A DNA stretch of 64,000 nt from Sphagnum magellanicum (Eukaryota > Streptophyta > Sphagnopsida > Sphagnales > Sphagnaceae). The stretch lies in NCBI GenBank assembly GCA_021904315.1, contig CM038919.1, forward strand, positions 5,022,001 to 5,086,000, written 5' to 3'. Of this stretch, positions 57,720 to 64,000 are shown one piece after another; position 1 is the first letter of the stretch; each line of letters begins with the position of its first letter. The translations under genes were made by a program, and so were the position numbers. Below the pieces are notes generated by a model. It searched no databases. It was given only the letters and a program-made list of their open reading frames with translations, and was not told the origin of the DNA.

Positions 57720-60700
57720 GTAATGTATGGAGGCCTATTTGAGCATAATAGTGCTTCCAAGCTTGTGTGTTTGGTGCAGGTTGTGTTGTATTTTAAAGCA
57801 CAAAAACAGGGGTCACATTCAATGAAGAACAAGCAAGCTCTTTATGTCATTGGCATGCATTGCATGGCACATTGTACCAACCTTGCCATCCAACCCCTTT
57901 CAACTTGTCCATTGTTCATAAAATTGTAGCCCCATTGCAGTCTATGTCCAATTATTTTGCAGCATAACCTAAGTGACACCTAGAGAGCATTGCAAGCTTG
58001 CAAAGTTCATCGAGGCAAGAGGTATGAACATTCTTAATAGGAACATATTTAAACAAAATGGATGAACATGTTGTCTCCATCTAAATGTCCTTGGTGAGTA
58101 AAAATAAAAGTTTGGTTATGCAAATGAACAATGATAGTGCATCCATCTCTATAGTTAAGAGTAACTATGAACTATTGTGTGATGTTGAAACAACTATGGA
58201 TTGACATGCATGAAGCCAATGCTTAAAGTTGTCCAAGGTTTATCAATGTTTGCTTACTTGGGGAGGGAGACCTTTGTATGTGATTTTGTGCTTGCAAGTG
58301 GTAATTTAATTGTGTCAAGCTAATTTGTACATAACGTATATGTAGACCCTTTCAAGATCTATTCTACTGAATTGTTTCCAACCTTCAAAGATATTTCAAA
58401 TTGTTGTGATGTTCTATTCATTGTTTGGTGGGTTAGGCCAACACCAATATTGAGTATGTTGCCTTCTTGCTAAGGTGGCCCATTTTTGGCGTTATCACAA
58501 TGACAATTTTTGTAACGTGAGTGTAAATGGATAATGTGCATATGATGTGGGTATTTGTTATGCATAATTTACACAATTCAATGATCCATGAACTTGTAAA
58601 GTTAAAGTCATTGACTTTGAAATTTAATAGCAATATTCACACATGGAATTTAAAGTGGTGAAATAATTGATATTATGATTTAATTAGGGACTTTGCTTTA
58701 ATTAAATAATGTATCAATAAAATCAAAATTTAGAGATTTTGCACCATGTCAAGTGTTGATTGTGATTAATTGACAAAGTTTATCAATCCAACTAGGATCA
58801 TATATGCACATTACTGGTTGTAGGGTCATTTTTTCTTTGAAAAACCAAATTTTTTGTGACCGTTGCATAGATTTGTAGATCATATGGCATTAAAATTGAT
58901 GCATTTCCAATTCTTGTAAATGCTTGTATTCACATATTCATTATGTATTATGTTTTAAAAATCTTAAGTAAGAGATGATAATAACTAAAACATGGGATGC
59001 AAAAGCATAAGAATGTGCTTGTAACTAGTGCTTTCACTATTTAATGAACTTTTAAAAAGTTTTAATAATTATTTAATGAATTATGGATTTAAATATTATT
59101 ATTTTTACTTAATTCAACTTCTTGGGTGGCCACAAACCCTTGTGATAGCCACCACATATTTGTAGATTTTCACAACTTTAAGGCAAAATTGTAAATTTTC
59201 CTTTCCTTTCAAAGTTACTTATTCCCAAAGTAATTGTTGGCCAACAAAACTTGAACAAAATTATCATTGTTCTACACAACTCTCACATATAATAACATAC
59301 ACAATTTACATTTAGTAAAGTGAAACATACAAAGTGATAAGTGACAAAAATACAATTATACATGGTGGCCAATAGGTTGTCATTTTCAAAATTTAAAAAA
59401 AAAATTGAAATTATTTGAAAATGATTGTTTATGAAAATTTTAATATATACACCTTTACATGAATATAATATAATGCAACATCTTTTTAGGTCATAAGAAT
59501 TTCCAAAAACTTTAGCGACTTTTCAGTCATGATTTTAAAAATATTCCTTTTAAATGACTAATCATGTATGTCATGCCACATCGCATTCATTAGCTAAACA
59601 ATTCTTATAATGATTCATCTTTTTACTGCCCCAAGCTAATGGATGCACATGTGTAGATTTTGGGTGCACCCATCCAATTGATGGGTTGTTTTGAAGTTTA
59701 TGTATCTACGTGTTGGGTTTCTTTTCAAAATATGAATGTTGGGTAATTGATTTAATGTTGCAACCCTAACATTGGGTTCAAGATTGAATGTGAAGTTCAA
59801 AGGCCCATGAGGCCAAGATTGTGTTTAGGTGTGAAACACATTGTAAGATATTGCCCTCTTATTTTCAAAACACATTTGATTTGAAAAATATATAAACATC
59901 AAAAATTTTGGGACAACAAAAGTTCCAGTTTTGGAACTCCCACTTGAAAGTCCCAAGGAAAGGTGACATTTGGATGTAGTCCCCATGAGGAGGCACAAAA
60001 TATACTATAAGGAGAGGAGTAATGCCTTCTCCCAAAGGGTGTGGGTTGTGTGAAACTTGTGCTCGAAGTTATCCCTATTAAGTCCATTGCACCATTTCCA
60101 TTTGACTTACATTAACCGTCCTCTTTTTTTAGTTGTGTAGGTTGATTTCATTTTGAACTCTTATTTGTGAGTTCATTCTAATCCCATCCTGGAACTCCAA
60201 CATGTCTTCTGACCCTTAAAGTGTTGTGAATTAAGGAACGTGCCCTGATTCTCTTCTTCTTCTTCTATTTCACTTTAGGACCAACCTTTGGGTCTTTTGA
60301 GGAGTTTGAGGGTGTGTCATTTAATCATGCCTTTATATCATTTTATATTTTTGGGTTCTCACTTGCATTTTTGTATCTTGAGGTTTCATATCACTATGAA
60401 ATGTAAAAAACAATTCATTGACTAATTTTTAAATAAAATTTGTTTGATAAACATACAAATAATTAGCTTCAATTCCTTTAAATCTTATTAAATGATATTA
60501 AAAAAAAAATATTTGAAAGATTATGCAAGAATTGATTAAAATAAAACACATCAATTTTAAAGTAAACTAAAAATTTAATATAACATTCATTTTTGAGATA
60601 TAATTTTGAAAATTAATTTATGTTATTTAAAAAAATTCAATAAAGCTTTGATGAAGATTTAATAACAAAAATCATAATGAAATTAATTTTTAATTGATTA

Positions 60701-61335
60701 ATTTGTTTATATTGTTTTGCCTTTTATGTTATAAAATTTTATTATTGCCTTAAGATAGTAGACATGCATGTATAGTTTGAGGTTTTACTAAGCATGTATG
60801 GGGCAAACACAACTAATTGGACTTTTTTGGTTCTCAGATAACAAATGGACCTTGTAACTAGATGCTAAACTTACCGTTCTTACTTATTTGGCCATTTTAA
60901 TTGATACTTTTGTCACCTTAAATTCATGCCTAGTGGTGCTTGGCTTGGACCCTTGCTCAATGAATTACTTTTAGCCCAACAAGCCTTTTTTTTGTTATTA
61001 CCATGGAGAGCAACAATGTCAAGTTAACAATCAATCCTCCTATTGATTATAACCATAACTCCAAATTGTGGGCTGAATTAACATCCAACCATATTATTCA
61101 TCATCACTAGTTCCAAGTTGATGAAACTTGTGGAACTTTCAATTGTCATTATTCTTGGTAGTGTTGAAAAGGAGGGAACATGTTTTACCTTGAATCTTGT
61201 GAAATCCAAGCTTCAATATCAATTGACAAAGGTATAGGCCGCGTGATTCAAATTAATGTGGAAGATTTTTATAAACTTGAGACATTTCCATTCTACAACT
61301 CCATTTGGGAGTGGAGCAAGGCCAAGGCTTAGCAT
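57720..61335 (+). pseudogene. hAT-family transposase relic split by later DNA
   Basis: The left part (about 57720-58480) shows YVIGMHCMAHCTNLAIQPLS (the hAT 'H-x-x-N-L' region), LAKFIEARGMNIL, MLKVVQGLSMFAYLG, TFVCDFVLASG, YVDPFKIYS and ANTNIEYVAF. The right part (about 61085-61335) is the C-terminal dimerisation domain: KLMKLVELSIVIILGSVEKEG, FTLNLVKSKL and, in a shifted frame, FYKLETFPFYNSIWEWSKAKA. The order fits hAT-like proteins annotated in databases as zinc finger 862-like. The 2.6 kb between the parts includes an LTR-like repeat (59880-60275) and AT-rich DNA, so the relic was probably interrupted after insertion. Many stops and shifts make it inactive. The N-terminal zinc finger was not found. 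Confidence 0.65.
59880..60275 (+). mobile_element. Dispersed LTR-like repeat, copy C
   Basis: It has the same orientation as the copy at 7640-8310. Shared words in order are 'tttgggacaac', 'catttggatgtag', 'aatatactata', 'ggagaggagtaatgccttctcccaa' (compare 'gggaaggtggtggcttcccc'), 'agttcattctaatcccatcc' and 'gaacgtgccctgattc'. More diverged than copies A and B, and non-coding. Confidence 0.45.
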
Positions 61336-64000
61336 GAATTGCAATCATAATTTTCATTCATGGTCTTGGATGCTAATATGCAGTTTAGGGGTACTAATGT
61401 GAATTTATGTGTAGGTACACCTTCCACTCCAATTGGGGAGAATCCAAAAATGGATTGGGGTTCAACCAACGTATTGATTAACAATGAATTTTTTTATAGT
61501 TTGTGAGTGTGGTTTTTGCAGTTTTTGGTTGGGGTTTCTAGCTAGTTATAAACGTAATGACATTTTTTGTGCTTAAAGCTTTTGGTTGTAGCGACAATTA
61601 CACCTTCATGTTATGGGACATACTCACATTTGGTGCTCACAGAATTTAGTGTAGCATTTTGAATTTGTTGTTGCATTTTTCCTTGTAACATTATTGGCAT
61701 AAGCAAAAAAAATCCATGCAGCAAAATTTTACAAAGAATGAATGTTGCTAGCATGTTTTTTCAGCATCCTACAAAGCATGTCACTAGCAAACTCAACCAA
61801 GCACAATTGGATGTAACTAGTGAAGCTACAACCCAATTTAAAAAATAAAACACTTGTGGTGGGGAAAAGTTTAAAGTAAACTAAAGAACAATAGTTCTGG
61901 GGCTTCCATCCAAGTAAAGGATTAATTGTGAACCAAAACATAAAGTATGAAACAATATACCAAAGTTGTCTTTCTGGGCAGCAATGGAAACTGGAATACA
62001 TGTTGCTCCCACAAGTTTGCATCCAAATCATTACTCATGTTGTTTTGTCCCCTCAGAAGAGGAGTGATGCAAAAATTTCCCAACCAATCAATGATGAATG
62101 ACAATTCTTAGAACATTTCTGAGAACTTTTCTTGGGTTAATGCCTTGCTTCAAGCGAAGACACTTTTCAACTCTAGCTATTGGGGGCAAAATGATTCTTC
62201 CAAGTGATTCTTCCTTCAAGCACTCAGAAAGTGCCTAGGTTGGCAAATTTACTCAATGACTATATGACACCACTATAATTGAGCTGGCTATCATGGGGAA
62301 CATCTAGCATGACTTGGTAATGATCAATTGGACCCACAATTGCTTGTGAAATAGTTACTAGTCCCAACAACTAGGGGTATTGGACTGATGCTAACCAGAA
62401 AACAAAACAGATGCCTCGAATAGACTGCAACTGGCTGTCAAATATTGGCGACATGCAAGGCCACTTTGAAGGATGCAAAAAGAAGATAAGAAAATAAATT
62501 TCTGGTAGATTCAAAATTCAAGTCATGATTTACCATACCAGCATCAGTCTGTCACAAGTCTAACCAACACTTGGCAAAACTCAGCAGTTGTTTCAAGACT
62601 CAATGTTTGGTTTTTTTTTTTAAAAGCATGGATTTGCCTGTGCTAAAGTGAATTTCAAGGCAGATTATAACAAGTAGTCAAGATTTAGAAGGCATCAAAT
62701 TAGGAATCTATTAGCAATTTAGGACTTGTTGATGTCCCCTTGCAAGGCAGAATCTAATCTAACACTAGTTTGCCCAGGCTATGAACCTATAAGTGGTATC
62801 TGGACTCAAGACTTAAACAAAAGATCAAACAATTTTGAAGACAACCCATTGAGCTATTACTATTCAAAACCATACTTTTCTGTTGGCAAATTTGCAGCCA
62901 TCAAGAATGGCTTACATAGTCTTATATGTACTTTCATGCTTCAAGATGACCCAGGTAAGTTGTTGATGATTGCTGGCCTTTCTTATAGCCTTTACAGGGT
63001 GAATCCAAAATGAGGCTCCAAAAATTAGTGCCAGGCCCAAGGCAGAGGTGGTGCCTAGGGTTTTCAAAGTTTTTTAATAACCTAGCCTGTTCAAATCATT
63101 CACTAAATGTCGCACTGAAAGTCATCTTGTTACATAACATGCCCAAAACATAATATATTTGGAATTATAGTTTTATATATTTAAAAATAACAGAGTGTAG
63201 TGACTCAGTTTATATGGAAAGAAAGAGGAAACACTTTCACCAAAGTTGGGCAATTTTTGAGAACCGACACCTTCGGTTTTCTCATAGAGTTGTAAGAATT
63301 AGCTCAATTCCAACTCAGTTTTACAAGAATTGTTCAAGGTATCAAAATAATTGTTTAAAAATTTCAGTCAGTTCTCAAGTTACAGGTTTTTCACATATGT
63401 AAGAGTAGTTGGTTATTTCCAACAATCCTCACAATTAGATTATTGAATTTATTCTACTCAAACAATGAGGTGTGCAATGTGCACTCAAAATATTCTCCAA
63501 TTTAGCACCATAGTTTTTCTAATATTCTTTACTCAAAATGTGGGCATGTATTGTATATCCCTGAGCTAATGGGAAGCCCTTATCATATTAATGTGTTGAT
63601 ACCAACACGTTGGGAAGCATTAAAAATAATGTCACTGAATGTGATCCATTGAAATAAAAACATGGAGCTTTGGGATGCACGCACATTGTGATGCACCGAC
63701 AACCAATAAAAGAATAATTTCACATGACTCTTTTTAGAGTAGATAGCCCCCCTAATCCAGACCTTTAAAGCTGGGAATTGCCTTTGGATTTTTTTATACC
63801 TTGGGTGATTCTCATATTTTGCATTTTCAATTTATAGAACAGTCATCAAGTGAATGGTTCTCACTTCAATGAGAATTGAGAGGATGGGTATCACATTGTA
63901 TGATACCTGAAAAATTGTTTATGACAGAACCGACTAGTACCTAACCCAATTTTATATGCCTATTCCACTCCTGCCCAACACTGGTCCTAACCAGTGTTGT
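61336..64000. other. Right-hand intergenic end of the window
   Basis: No gene is recognised. Open frames of 60-100 codons (61729-62031 minus, 62726-63013 plus) have no clear family. The last 80 bases carry a terminus of the ACCAGTGTTG repeat family, cut by the window edge. Confidence 0.45.
63920..64000. repeat. ACCAGTGTTG-family repeat, fragment f
   Basis: CTGCCCAACACTGGTCCTAACCAGTGTTG combines both family termini face to face at the very edge of the window, so a further copy may start just outside. Confidence 0.4.

Overview
The window reads as nuclear DNA of a land plant with a large, AT-rich, repeat-filled genome. The signs are short GT-AG introns, plastid-type leader peptides, a nonspecific lipid transfer protein, S-protein homologs, telobox motifs, and decayed hAT and LTR-type repeats between a few genes. 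A fern or other large-genome non-flowering plant is my best guess, but nothing in the sequence proves the lineage. I find no bacterial-style operon, CRISPR array, rRNA gene or intact tRNA gene.

Six genes can be supported. Four are on the minus strand in the left half: a small secreted proline-rich protein (330-623), an eight-cysteine lipid transfer protein (15189-15748, two exons), and two related S-protein homologs (24430-24978 and 28050-28579) that share one intron position. Two lie head to tail on the plus strand: riboflavin synthase (46931-48906, three exons) and a 16-exon FAD-dependent oxidoreductase of the HI0933/BaiN class (50743-56318). For five genes I rebuilt the exons from splice signals, reading frame and family motifs. 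Every junction keeps frame. The only real ambiguity is the end of riboflavin synthase exon 1.

The rest is mostly decayed mobile DNA and simple repeats. Three hAT transposase relics are readable: 19708-21865 (minus, BED finger to dimerisation domain), 42904-44870 (minus), and a split one at 57720-61335 (plus) with an LTR-like repeat between its halves. A degenerate LTR-type pair (5892-7047 and 9259-9985) has a small inverted-repeat element inside its first repeat. A second LTR-like family has three copies (about 7640, 40375 and 59880). A third family, ending in ACCAGTGTTG-like sequence, recurs at least six times. There are two minisatellites: 52 bp units near 16.5 kb, and 46 bp units with a 184 bp higher-order period at 22.45-23.16 kb. 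A perfect 19 bp inverted repeat lies near 34.05 kb, and a very AT-rich block spans 39.6-40.3 kb.

Functionally, riboflavin synthase makes the precursor of FMN and FAD, and its neighbour is an FAD enzyme, also with a leader that looks plastid-directed. Introns of both genes carry telobox motifs, so shared growth-linked expression is possible but unproven. I found no convincing undescribed biological system. The observations most worth checking are the S-protein-homolog pair, the flavin gene neighbourhood, the minisatellite structure and the mutation pattern of the hAT relics.
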